A DNA stretch of 30,104 nt, taken from JAIPIY01 sp964489785. Lineage in GTDB: Bacteria; Patescibacteriota; Minisyncoccia; Phycocordibacterales; UBA1006. This document shows positions 24,184 through 30,104 of the stretch, piece by piece. A model generated the notes under the pieces. That model saw nothing but the letters and a program-made list of their open reading frames with translations, was not told where the DNA came from and ran no database searches. The stretch spans positions 1-30,104 of the forward strand of contig CAZAZY010000005.1 in assembly GCA_964489785.1 (NCBI GenBank), written 5' to 3'. The translations under genes and the position numbers were made by a program. Each line of letters begins with the position of its first letter. Position 1 is the stretch's first letter.

Positions 24184-24212
24184 GTTTTATCACATAAGTG
24201 ACAATAAGTCAA
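24184..24212 (-). promoter_or_regulatory. Promoter with overlapping dyad (possible operator)
   Basis: On the minus strand: TTGACT (24212-24207), a 17-base spacer ending in TGA, and TAAAAC (24189-24184). Between and over the -10 lies the dyad TTGTCAC-TTAT-GTGATAA (24204-24187, one mismatch between arms). A repressor bound there would block RNA polymerase. Confidence 0.6.
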
Positions 24213-24226
24213 TCATATGTTACGAT

Positions 24227-24628
24227 TTATTTCATGAATATATTTGTAAAGTAATATCCTAATCCAGATACTACCCCACCCAATACTGTTCCCCATATAA
24301 TATCAATAATTACAATTTGCCATGGCCAATCACGAATAATTGCATGATTGGTTAGTTCATAGGTCATATATGCAAAAAAACCAAATAATGCTCCGTATAT
24401 TACTGCTTTCCAAAAAGACCCCGCTTCCAATGCTGGAGAAATAGCAAAAAATACTAGACCTAGAATAAATAATAGGTAAAACGTAATTGCACTTCCCCAT
24501 TTGATATTTTCTGCCATGATGTATCCTAGATATTTATTGTAGATGGGTTTTGCAATTACACCTAGCCAAAGCATGTCAATGATAAAAAATACAGGAACGG
24601 TAACAATGTAAGTGATAAAAAATTTCAT
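24227..24628 (-). CDS. DUF2177 family membrane protein
   Basis: 133 residues with four transmembrane segments. The N-terminal segment has the family pattern FFIIDMLWLGVIAKPIYNKYLGYIM. The later GAVLFG-like YGALFGFFAYMTYELTNHAII and IIDIIWGTVLGGVVSGLGYY also match. Function is unknown across the family. It starts one base after the FMN reductase gene, so the two form an operon. No convincing terminator follows before the next promoter. Confidence 0.88.
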   Translation of the reverse strand: MKFFITYIVTVPVFFIIDMLWLGVIAKPIYNKYLGYIMAENIKWGSAITFYLLFILGLVFFAISPALEAGSFWKAVIYGALFGFFAYMTYELTNHAIIRDWPWQIVIIDIIWGTVLGGVVSGLGYYFTNIFMK

Positions 24629-24629
24629 A

Positions 24630-25211
24630 TTATTTATTTGATGATTTTTCTTGACGTGCTTGTTTCATTTTGCCTGCCCAGAAAATCAAATTATCTAATA
24701 ATGCATTTGCCGAAGATTGTTCATGTTCACTGAATTGATAATTACCATCCGTATCAAGATTATTCCATGGACTAAAAAGCATGATTTGATTTTTGATATC
24801 ATACATTTCTAATTCCCCAGCAACACCGCGTAGGTGTTCTATTGCACGAGAACCACCTGCGCTACCATATCCAACAAATGCTATTGGTTTTTCTTTCCAT
24901 TCATGATACAAATAATCAATCGCATTTTTCAAAACTGGAGAATAAGAACGATTGTATTCAGGTGTAATCATAATAAACCCATCTGATGCATTAATTATTT
25001 CTGACCATTTTTTTGTATGTTCATGTTGGTAGTCCTGTACGTATAATGGAGAATGTGGCTCGTCGTAAAATGGTAGTGCGATTTCTGCTACATCTATGAA
25101 TTGTAAATTAATATCTTTTCTTTCTTGTGCAATTTTCTGTATCCAGATTGCTGGTTGGATATTAAAACGTCCTGGACGAACAGAACCTGTAATAATAGTT
25201 ATTGTTGTCAT
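24630..25211 (-). CDS. NADPH-dependent FMN reductase family protein
   Basis: A flavodoxin-fold oxidoreductase of the YieF/SsuE group, 193 residues, cytoplasmic. The phosphate-binding loop is TGSVRPGRFN (8-17) after an IT-rich first strand. The flavin-binding TPEYNRSYSPVLKNAIDYL (near 83-101) and YGSAGGSRAIEHL (near 112) are the other signatures. Likely activity is quinone, azo or metal reduction with NAD(P)H; the substrate is not predictable. First gene of a pair with DUF2177. A promoter -10 (TATACT, 25251-25246) lies on the minus strand, with a leader of about 28 bases. Confidence 0.9.
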   Translation of the reverse strand: MTTITIITGSVRPGRFNIQPAIWIQKIAQERKDINLQFIDVAEIALPFYDEPHSPLYVQDYQHEHTKKWSEIINASDGFIMITPEYNRSYSPVLKNAIDYLYHEWKEKPIAFVGYGSAGGSRAIEHLRGVAGELEMYDIKNQIMLFSPWNNLDTDGNYQFSEHEQSSANALLDNLIFWAGKMKQARQEKSSNK

Positions 25212-25245
25212 GATGATTTAAGCTCTATTAAATAATAATATCTAT

Positions 25246-25251
25246 AGTATA
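25246..25251 (-). promoter_or_regulatory. -10 promoter of the FMN reductase gene
   Basis: TATACT on the minus strand, 34 bases before the ATG at 25211. There is no extended TG and no clear -35. Confidence 0.45.
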
Positions 25252-25262
25252 TCGTGTTTTAG

Positions 25263-25302
25263 TATAAATAAAAACCCCATAAAAATGGGGTTTTTATTTA
25301 TA
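25263..25302. terminator. Perfect bidirectional terminator hairpin
   Basis: An 18-base perfect inverted repeat (TATAAATAAAAACCCCAT and its complement) with a four-A loop. The core CCCCAT/ATGGGG is flanked by A and T runs on both sides. It lies just after the 36-residue ORF. Confidence 0.9.
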
Positions 25303-25308
25303 GAGAAC

Positions 25309-25419
25309 CTACGCTTGGTCTTCTTCGGGTGTGGTAGGTACTTCAGTTTCTTCTTCAGGTGAAACAACTGGTGTTTCTTCTGTTGATTCAGGATTTGTAT
25401 TTATTTGTGTGTCGTCCAT
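25309..25419 (-). CDS. Small acidic 36-residue protein, unknown
   Basis: An ATG to TAG reading frame on the minus strand, starting MDDTQINTNPESTEE and ending PTTPEEDQA. It is made almost entirely of Glu, Asp, Thr, Pro, Ser and Val, with no Lys or Arg, so it should be disordered. I recognise no family, but short acidic Pro/Thr/Glu-rich proteins are common in these genomes. It has an extended -10 promoter (25470-25462), a leader of about 36 bases, and sits between two perfect hairpin terminators. An untranslated small RNA is the alternative. It accounts for the apparent gene gap between 25212 and 25533. Confidence 0.5.
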   Translation of the reverse strand: MDDTQINTNPESTEETPVVSPEEETEVPTTPEEDQA

Positions 25420-25461
25420 AAAAATATCGATATTAGGCTTGTAATGGTTGCGACTACATAC

Positions 25462-25470
25462 AGTATATCA
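25462..25470 (-). promoter_or_regulatory. Extended -10 promoter of the 36-residue ORF
   Basis: TGA followed by TATACT on the minus strand, with a predicted start near 25455. It lies right beside the terminator of the preceding gene, which marks a separate transcription unit of about 190 bases. Confidence 0.6.
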
Positions 25471-25478
25471 TAAAAAAC

Positions 25479-25515
25479 AAAAAACATCTGATATTCGGTA
25501 TATCAGATGTTTTTT
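25479..25515. terminator. Perfect bidirectional terminator after the SIMPL gene
   Basis: A 16-base perfect inverted repeat (AAAAAACATCTGATAT and its complement) with a TCGGT loop. It lies 19 bases beyond the SIMPL stop on the minus strand and ends in TTTTTT on both strands. Confidence 0.9.
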
Positions 25516-25533
25516 AAATTAAGATACGTGTAC

Positions 25534-26220
25534 TTATTTCAACATAAATCGTAGTGTGGAAACAACACGTACGTTTTTATATTCAGGTGATCCTGGATCT
25601 TTTTCTGTAATAGTAAATACTCCTTGGTTAGCTCGTGAAATATCTCCCAGATTTGCTCCTGCGTCATTTGCAAATTGTTCAGCTGATGTTCGTGCGTTTT
25701 CAATTGCTTCTGCCAGCATGTCTGGTTTAATAGAATTTAAATCGGTGAATTGAAAATCAATAAAGCTTCCGGTAAATACTACTCCTTGTTTGATTATTTC
25801 CAATGTTTGTTCAGATGCAGTGCGTACCAAATCTACCTTGTCAGTAAATACAGACATTTGTACTTGGGCGTTATATCGGTACAATGCTTCTCGGTAGGTA
25901 TCTTGATATACATTTACTGGTGCTGTATTTATTTCTTCTTGTGCAAAACCTTTTCCAATCAGAAATGATTCAATACTTTTTGTATTCTTTTCTATTTCTG
26001 CATACAATTCGGTGATGTCATTCGATTTTACTTCAAAATTCATTGTCCATATTGCGCGGTCTGCTTTTACTATTTTTTCTGACAGCCCCTTTACTTCTAC
26101 ATATTTTCCCTGATTAGAAAATCCTCGAGCCGAAATAAGGAAAATAACTGCACAAATAACTAAACTGATTCCAATAATAACTTTTTTTGATATAGACAGT
26201 TGAGAAATTTCTGTTTTCAT
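25534..26220 (-). CDS. SIMPL domain (DUF541) envelope protein
   Basis: 228 residues. An N-terminal basic stretch and one transmembrane helix (about 13-27) act as anchor or uncleaved signal. A SIMPL domain follows (about 32-228), with YVEVKGLSEKIVKADRAIWTM at its start, AQEEINTAPVNVYQDTYR in the middle and ARTSAEQFANDAGANLG near the end. E. coli YggE and the IRAK-associated SIMPL protein are relatives; YggE is linked to oxidative-stress protection and forms a ring. It has its own promoter with a palindromic leader and a strong terminator, so it is monocistronic. Confidence 0.9.
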   Translation of the reverse strand: MKTEISQLSISKKVIIGISLVICAVIFLISARGFSNQGKYVEVKGLSEKIVKADRAIWTMNFEVKSNDITELYAEIEKNTKSIESFLIGKGFAQEEINTAPVNVYQDTYREALYRYNAQVQMSVFTDKVDLVRTASEQTLEIIKQGVVFTGSFIDFQFTDLNSIKPDMLAEAIENARTSAEQFANDAGANLGDISRANQGVFTITEKDPGSPEYKNVRVVSTLRFMLK

Positions 26221-26224
26221 AAAT

Positions 26225-26259
26225 ACATATATAATTAATAATATATGTATAGTATATCA
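26225..26259 (-). promoter_or_regulatory. Promoter and palindromic leader of the SIMPL gene
   Basis: TGA plus TATACT (26259-26251) on the minus strand. Between it and the ATG lies ACATATAT (26248-26241) mirrored by ATATATGT (26232-26225), eight-base arms eight bases apart. It may be an operator or a weak hairpin in the leader. A second -10-like TATATA seven bases from the ATG would give a leaderless transcript instead. Confidence 0.5.
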
Positions 26260-26281
26260 CAATTTGTCTGAATAGAGGGGT

Positions 26282-27007
26282 CTAGTTTAATTTTTTCTTA
26301 AGAGTTTTTGTGGATTTTTTCTTAAGTTCGTTTAATACGTCCTGAAGATAATCCGTTTGAATTTCTTGAATTTCAAGAAGCTTTTTATTTTGATATGCAA
26401 CCATGTGGTCGATTTTATCACTGAGTAGCTTGATTTCTAATTCAGCCTTGAGATTGATTTTGTAATCATGTTCTGCACGTTGTCGGTCTTTTTGTTCTTG
26501 TCTGTTTTGACTCATCATAATAATCGGTGCCTGAATAGCTGCCAAACATGACAAAAGAAGGTTTAAAAGTATAAATGGAAATGGGTCAAAGGCTGTTCCG
26601 GATGATAGCATCCAAATATTAATAAGAATCCAGCCTAAAATGAAACTAAAGAAAGTAATGATAAAAGACCAACTACCCCCGAACGTTGCAACCTTGTCAG
26701 CAATTTGTTGTCCTAATGTTAGCTGAGTTTCTATTTCGTCTTCAATATTTTCAGACAAGATAGAATTATTTTTAATAGCATTCATAACCTCGTTATCAAT
26801 CTGTGCCAATTCATTTCTTTCTTCTGTGATTAATGAAGTCAAATATAATCTTCGATAAGTATTTAATTCTTCTATCGAAATGTAACTATTTTTTTCAAAA
26901 TCTGGAAAATCCTCTTGAATAAGATTAAAAATTCCATCTCGGATATCATTACCTTGCACATATTCCCCTTTTTCGATTTCTTTTTTACTAATGTGACTTG
27001 TCTTCAT
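26282..27007 (-). CDS. DUF1003 membrane protein
   Basis: 241 residues. A polar helical N-terminal half (about 1-100) precedes the DUF1003 core: LGQQIADKVATFGGSWSF, two transmembrane helices (about 112-135 and 143-165, with the FPFILLNLLLSCLAAIQAPIIMMSQNRQ pattern split across them), and the basic motif KDRQRAEHDYKINLKAELEI. A Lys-rich tail ends the protein. Family function is unknown; relation to ion or small-molecule channels is speculative. The start follows a TATAAT by exactly seven bases, so it should be leaderless. A TAG stop and no visible terminator follow. Confidence 0.9.
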   Translation of the reverse strand: MKTSHISKKEIEKGEYVQGNDIRDGIFNLIQEDFPDFEKNSYISIEELNTYRRLYLTSLITEERNELAQIDNEVMNAIKNNSILSENIEDEIETQLTLGQQIADKVATFGGSWSFIITFFSFILGWILINIWMLSSGTAFDPFPFILLNLLLSCLAAIQAPIIMMSQNRQEQKDRQRAEHDYKINLKAELEIKLLSDKIDHMVAYQNKKLLEIQEIQTDYLQDVLNELKKKSTKTLKKKLN

Positions 27008-27014
27008 ATTCTTT

Positions 27015-27020
27015 ATTATA
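27015..27020 (-). promoter_or_regulatory. -10 promoter of the DUF1003 gene
   Basis: A perfect TATAAT on the minus strand ends seven bases before the ATG at 27007, the same spacing as trhO, the S41 gene and others. Confidence 0.65.
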
Positions 27021-27061
27021 TATGAACCAAAAGAAAAAAGAAAAGAATTTTTTTATATATA

Positions 27062-28804
27062 TTATTCTCGTTCTCCTACTTGTTGTCTCCACATTGCATG
27101 GTAAAGACCCTGTTGTTCAATTAATTGTTGGTGTGTGCCATGTTCGGTAACTTTTCCTTTTTCTAAAACAAATATGCTATCAGCATGCATAATCGTAGAT
27201 AATCTGTGCGCAATTAATATTGTGATATGTTGTTTGTTGCCAGATACATCTTTTACGGTTGATGTAATTTCAGCTTCGGTAATTGAATCCAAAGAAGATG
27301 TTGCTTCATCGAAAACCAATATTGATGGTTGTCGCAATAATGCTCGTGCAATAGACAATCTTTGCTTTTCTCCTCCTGATATTTTTACTCCACCTTCACC
27401 TATGACTGTATTAATCCCCTGGTCTGCACGGGCCAGCAATCCATCACAGGCGCTTTTGTGTAGTGCGTCTAACATTTCTGCATCCGTTGCATGTGGATTT
27501 ACGAACAAGAGATTTTCTTTGATGGTTCCGGCAAACAATTGCGTGTCCTGTGTTACGAATCCTATTTGAGATCGTAATTGATCTAAATTGATTTCAGAAC
27601 TGGGCACATTGTTGTATCGGATCATTCCCTTTTCTGGCTGGTATAATCCTACTAATAATTTTACCAAACTTGTTTTTCCACTCCCTGATGGTCCCACGAA
27701 TGCAATCGTTTCTCCTTTTTTGATAGTGAATGAAATATCTTCCAGAGCATAATTAATGGCATTTTTATAGCGAAAGAAAATATTATTAAATTCCAGTAAA
27801 TCAACCTTGCCTATATTTGTAGGATTTGTTGGGGTGACTTCGACCGGGGTGTCTAATATGGTTTTGAATTTTTCCATCGAAGCTTGTGCTTCTCGGTACG
27901 ATGTAATCACTGATCCAATTTCTTGTAATGGACCAAAAATAAAGAATGAATAAATATACAAAGAGAAGAATTCCCCAAAAGATATTGTTTGCATGAATAC
28001 CAAATACAAAAGGAAAAGTAAAATAACATTTCTCATGAGGTTTACTAATGTTCCCTGGGTAAATGAAATACTACGGACATAGCGTAGTTTCTTTAATTCT
28101 AATTGAAGTATTTTTTCTGTAGTGTTATTTAATCTTTGGATTTCTTGATCCGCTAATCCCAAACTTTTTACTAATTCAATATTGCGAAGAGATTCCGTGG
28201 TTGATCCAGCCAAACTGGTTGTTTCCAATACAATTTGTTGTTGTACTTTTTTCAGTTTTTTTGTCAAAAAATAGCTCAGACCCCCAATGATTGGAATGGT
28301 AATACCATATAATAACGCAACACCCCAATACAATGTTGCAGCATATATGGAAACAAAAACAAACCCAATAATAGAAACAAAGACAATATTGATTAATAGA
28401 TTAAGATATTTTTCAGCATCAGATCGGGCTTTTTGTAATATACCCAATGTTTCTCCACTGCGTTGGTCTTCAAAACTTTCATACGGTAATTCCAAAGAAT
28501 GCTTTACCCCTGATTGATACATATTTGCACCAGCACGTTGGGTTACCAGATTCAGATAATAATCTTGGAAATTCTTTGCAATCCTGGAAATCAAAACGAT
28601 ACCAATAGCATATAACAGTAACATGATAACACCGCTGAAAAACTCTTGAGATGTGTACAATTCTGGCTTGCTAGCATATTCATCGATAATTTTCCGAAAA
28701 ATCAAAGGGTCAATAAGGGAAAAAACCTGATTAACCGTAGCTAATGCAAAAACCGTTAGACATAATTTCCAATATTTTTTTAGATAAGTATATAAAATGG
28801 TCAT
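27062..28804 (-). CDS. ABC exporter, fused membrane and ATPase domains
   Basis: A 580-residue half-transporter that would act as a dimer. The transmembrane domain has six helices (about 10-300). The nucleotide-binding domain contains Walker A GPSGSGKTS (371-379), Q-loop Gln419, signature ISGGEKQR (475-482), Walker B ILVFDE (495-500) and switch His533. All catalytic parts are intact. Substrate is not predictable; lipids, peptides or drugs are usual for this MsbA/LmrA-like type. It starts 22 bases after the interrupted DedA gene and is probably transcribed with it. Confidence 0.93.
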   Translation of the reverse strand: MTILYTYLKKYWKLCLTVFALATVNQVFSLIDPLIFRKIIDEYASKPELYTSQEFFSGVIMLLLYAIGIVLISRIAKNFQDYYLNLVTQRAGANMYQSGVKHSLELPYESFEDQRSGETLGILQKARSDAEKYLNLLINIVFVSIIGFVFVSIYAATLYWGVALLYGITIPIIGGLSYFLTKKLKKVQQQIVLETTSLAGSTTESLRNIELVKSLGLADQEIQRLNNTTEKILQLELKKLRYVRSISFTQGTLVNLMRNVILLFLLYLVFMQTISFGEFFSLYIYSFFIFGPLQEIGSVITSYREAQASMEKFKTILDTPVEVTPTNPTNIGKVDLLEFNNIFFRYKNAINYALEDISFTIKKGETIAFVGPSGSGKTSLVKLLVGLYQPEKGMIRYNNVPSSEINLDQLRSQIGFVTQDTQLFAGTIKENLLFVNPHATDAEMLDALHKSACDGLLARADQGINTVIGEGGVKISGGEKQRLSIARALLRQPSILVFDEATSSLDSITEAEITSTVKDVSGNKQHITILIAHRLSTIMHADSIFVLEKGKVTEHGTHQQLIEQQGLYHAMWRQQVGERE

Positions 28805-28826
28805 AGAAAAATGATTCTTGGTTTGG

Positions 28827-29483
28827 TTATTCTGAAATTATTTTAGATTTCTTCTTTTTATATAACCAATAAAGGAAAATTAATACGGTGGAAACACCAA
28901 AAATTATTAACCCTATGGTTTGAGCCCTTTCTATTGTTTGTGCAAAGGTTGTGGCACCTGCACCCAATCTAGACCCTATAAACCCCATAACTGTTGCTCT
29001 AATGAATGTACCAACAAAAGATCCAATCAGATAGGTTCTCATGGGTAATCGAAATACTCCAGGTCCAACAGATAAAACTACACTGGGTAATATGGGTAAC
29101 GCTCGTAATCCTGTAAAGATAAAATCATCTAACCATGTTTTTGTCATTTTTTTATCAAATTCTTCAACGGATTTCCATGAGACACCTAACCATTTACCCC
29201 AACGTTCAATTGCTGGTTTACCGCCAAAATATCCTAATGCATAATATGGTAACGATCCAATGGTTACTCCAATCGAGGCAGGAATACCAATCCACATTAT
29301 ACTTTTTAAAATTAATTCTCATGATAATTGAAGCTCTCCTAAAAGAATCGCACCGGCAGATAACTGGACCAACGATGATGGTACGATATAGAAAAATTCT
29401 TCCAGTAGTGCACCATAAAAAACCCCCATGTATCCCAAAGATTGCACCAGTTCGATAATTGATTGAAATAAAGTGTCGGTCAT
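28827..29483 (-). pseudogene. DedA/VTT family membrane protein interrupted by in-frame TGA
   Basis: Two reading frames are in one continuous frame, 29483-29322 and 29318-28827, separated only by TGA at 29321-29319 (codon 55). Joined, they encode 218 residues, the normal DedA length. The N-terminal part has GYMGVFYGALLEEFFYIVPSS, and the part after the stop has IPASIGVTIGSLPYYALGYFGGKPAIERWGKWLG and FTGLRALPILPSVVLSVGPG. The interrupted sequence is LQLS-stop-ELILKS, where relatives tend to have Trp, so TGG to TGA is the simplest change. The family moves undecaprenyl phosphate or other lipids across membranes. ATG 29483 is chosen because a promoter ends 10 bases before it; an upstream ATG at 29570 lies within a terminator. 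Confidence 0.85.
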
Positions 29484-29493
29484 AAGCTGAACC

Positions 29494-29502
29494 AGTATAG
29501 CA
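29494..29502 (-). promoter_or_regulatory. Extended -10 promoter of the DedA gene
   Basis: TGC followed by TATACT on the minus strand, ending 10 bases before the ATG at 29483. An intact promoter in front of an interrupted gene suggests the interruption is recent, tolerated or an artefact. Confidence 0.65.
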
Positions 29503-29532
29503 TAGTATTTAGGTTTTTTACTCTTTACAATA

Positions 29533-29561
29533 TAAAAAACGGCCCCGAATTTCGAGGCCGT
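29533..29561 (-). terminator. Terminator after the phosphodiester glycosidase gene
   Basis: ACGGCC pairs with GGCCGT around an inner CGA/TCG pairing and an AATT loop, with one mismatch. The minus strand continues TTTTTT. Confidence 0.85.
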
Positions 29562-29594
29562 GTGTTCCATTGGAACGAGATTCTTGGTTGCGTA

Positions 29595-30104
29595 TCAGTT
29601 GTTAAAAAATTGCAACTTGATAGCATCTTCAACCATACCATACGAACCAGATTCATCTGCATAACCGACATATTTTTGGTCACCGTCCAGATAAATTGCA
29701 TCCTGGCATCCTTCTTTGACGAACATGTCGGCAAATTCATAGAATGTTACCGGATCAGTTGTGATGATTACCACTACTTCACCCTCAGGTGTATATCCGA
29801 TACCAGATCTGACAAACTTGCTCTGGCTTGTTCCGCGGACATTTTGTCCATTCTGAACCAGCATGGGTCCGTTCTGAAATGCCCATTTCATACTAGGAAG
29901 TGTCTGAGCTTTTGAAACGGGAACCATGTACAGATAGCCATCAAATCCCAATCCGAAGATGGAATTATCAACGGAAAAATTTCCGCCTGCTTGATCTGGG
30001 TTGACCCAGTTCTGCACTTGGATGCCATTGTCGATGTATCCACCAACTGGGAGTTGGTTTGGACCTACCAAAGGTCCGTTAATACAGAAATCCATGAATT
30101 CGTT
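29595..30104 (-). CDS. NAGPA-type phosphodiester glycosidase domain protein, 5' end cut off
   Basis: The frame stays open to the window edge (NEF precedes the first Met at 30095), so the N-terminus lies outside. The visible 170 residues match the phosphodiester glycosidase domain of NAGPA: NGPLVGPNQLPVGGYIDNG, FQNGPMLVQNGQNVRG, SGIGYTPEGEVVVIIT and DAIYLDGDQKYVGYADE near the end. These are the conserved NGP, SaiG and LDGGgSt-like positions. The usual GG.S after LDG is replaced by GDQK. The domain is normally extracytoplasmic and acts on phosphodiester-linked sugars. GC content is visibly higher than in most neighbours, as in the 23309 gene. A terminator follows. Confidence 0.8.
   Translation of the reverse strand, partial: NEFMDFCINGPLVGPNQLPVGGYIDNGIQVQNWVNPDQAGGNFSVDNSIFGLGFDGYLYMVPVSKAQTLPSMKWAFQNGPMLVQNGQNVRGTSQSKFVRSGIGYTPEGEVVVIITTDPVTFYEFADMFVKEGCQDAIYLDGDQKYVGYADESGSYGMVEDAIKLQFFNN

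Noticed and set aside
27008..27061. Terminator between the ABC exporter and DUF1003 genes
   Set aside because: The stretch is A/T-rich with runs of T on the minus strand, but there is no stem, so only the DUF1003 promoter is supported.
28827..29570. Alternative genetic code with TGA as Trp or Gly (as in Gracilibacteria and Absconditabacteria)
   Set aside because: Every other conserved gene is intact with TGG for Trp and no internal TGA, and nth, ftsW and the dacA-like gene end at TGA at the expected lengths. One TGA in one gene does not support recoding.
29484..29570. Longer DedA start at 29570
   Set aside because: This extension runs through the terminator of the neighbouring gene and the DedA promoter itself. 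The promoter points to ATG 29483, and the extra residues do not look like the family.
1..30104. tRNA or rRNA genes, CRISPR arrays, insertion sequences or phage genes
   Set aside because: No cloverleaf ending in a CCA-type acceptor, no regularly spaced direct repeats, and no transposase or phage proteins were seen in the intergenic regions or frames. A computed search (tRNAscan, CRISPR finder) was not possible here.

Overview
The window looks like a piece of a Patescibacteria (Candidate Phyla Radiation) chromosome, most like Parcubacteria and relatives. The DNA is AT-rich with very tight gene spacing. The gene set is minimal and housekeeping-weighted, and a CSLREA/beta-helix surface protein of the kind common in these genomes is present. 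Starts follow AT-rich leaders and almost never a Shine-Dalgarno sequence. This placement is inferred from gene content and style, not from a marker phylogeny. The standard stop codons are in use (TAA, TAG, TGA). bL9 is present, although some CPR lineages have lost it.

Layout. Positions 1-11.5 kb read rightward. First comes a tight operon: trhO, two small membrane proteins, a CNNM/CBS protein, rsmE and nth. Next are a membrane-anchored arrestin-like protein, a 905-residue secreted beta-helix protein with a C-terminal peptidoglycan-binding domain, and rsmI. A small membrane protein overlaps a DUF4015 glycosidase-like protein, and an S41 processing protease precedes rplI (bL9). A two-way terminator separates rplI from convergent rpmA (bL27). 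A short divergent gene with a C-terminal Cys domain follows. From 12.5 kb nearly everything reads leftward: a DUF1653 gene, then an eight-gene operon transcribed in the order scpA, scpB, dacA-like, mraY, ftsW, murG, gltX, M23 peptidase. That operon joins chromosome segregation, lipid II synthesis and export, peptidoglycan trimming and one tRNA synthetase. Upstream of it sits a compact rightward transcription unit encoding a 45-residue basic peptide. Beyond it lie aspS behind a T-box leader, a gene of unusual composition with its own operator-like promoter, a DUF2177/FMN-reductase pair, a 36-residue acidic ORF, SIMPL and DUF1003 genes, an ABC exporter, an interrupted DedA gene, and a phosphodiester glycosidase cut by the window edge.

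Main observations. (1) aspS is preceded by a very compact T-box riboswitch whose antiterminator, terminator, discriminator base and possible Asp specifier can all be read directly. (2) Many transcription units have an extended -10 hexamer ending 7-10 bases before the start codon, which predicts leaderless mRNAs. In one case the TGA stop of nth is also the TGn of the next promoter. (3) Several core enzymes have lost or changed normally conserved parts: an endonuclease III without Fe-S ligands, an AspRS without the GAD insertion, and a MraY with Glu in place of a catalytic Asp. (4) A DedA gene is interrupted by one in-frame TGA where Trp is expected. (5) Two units (21.4-21.6 kb and 23.3-24.2 kb) have strong -35/-10 promoters unlike the rest of the window.
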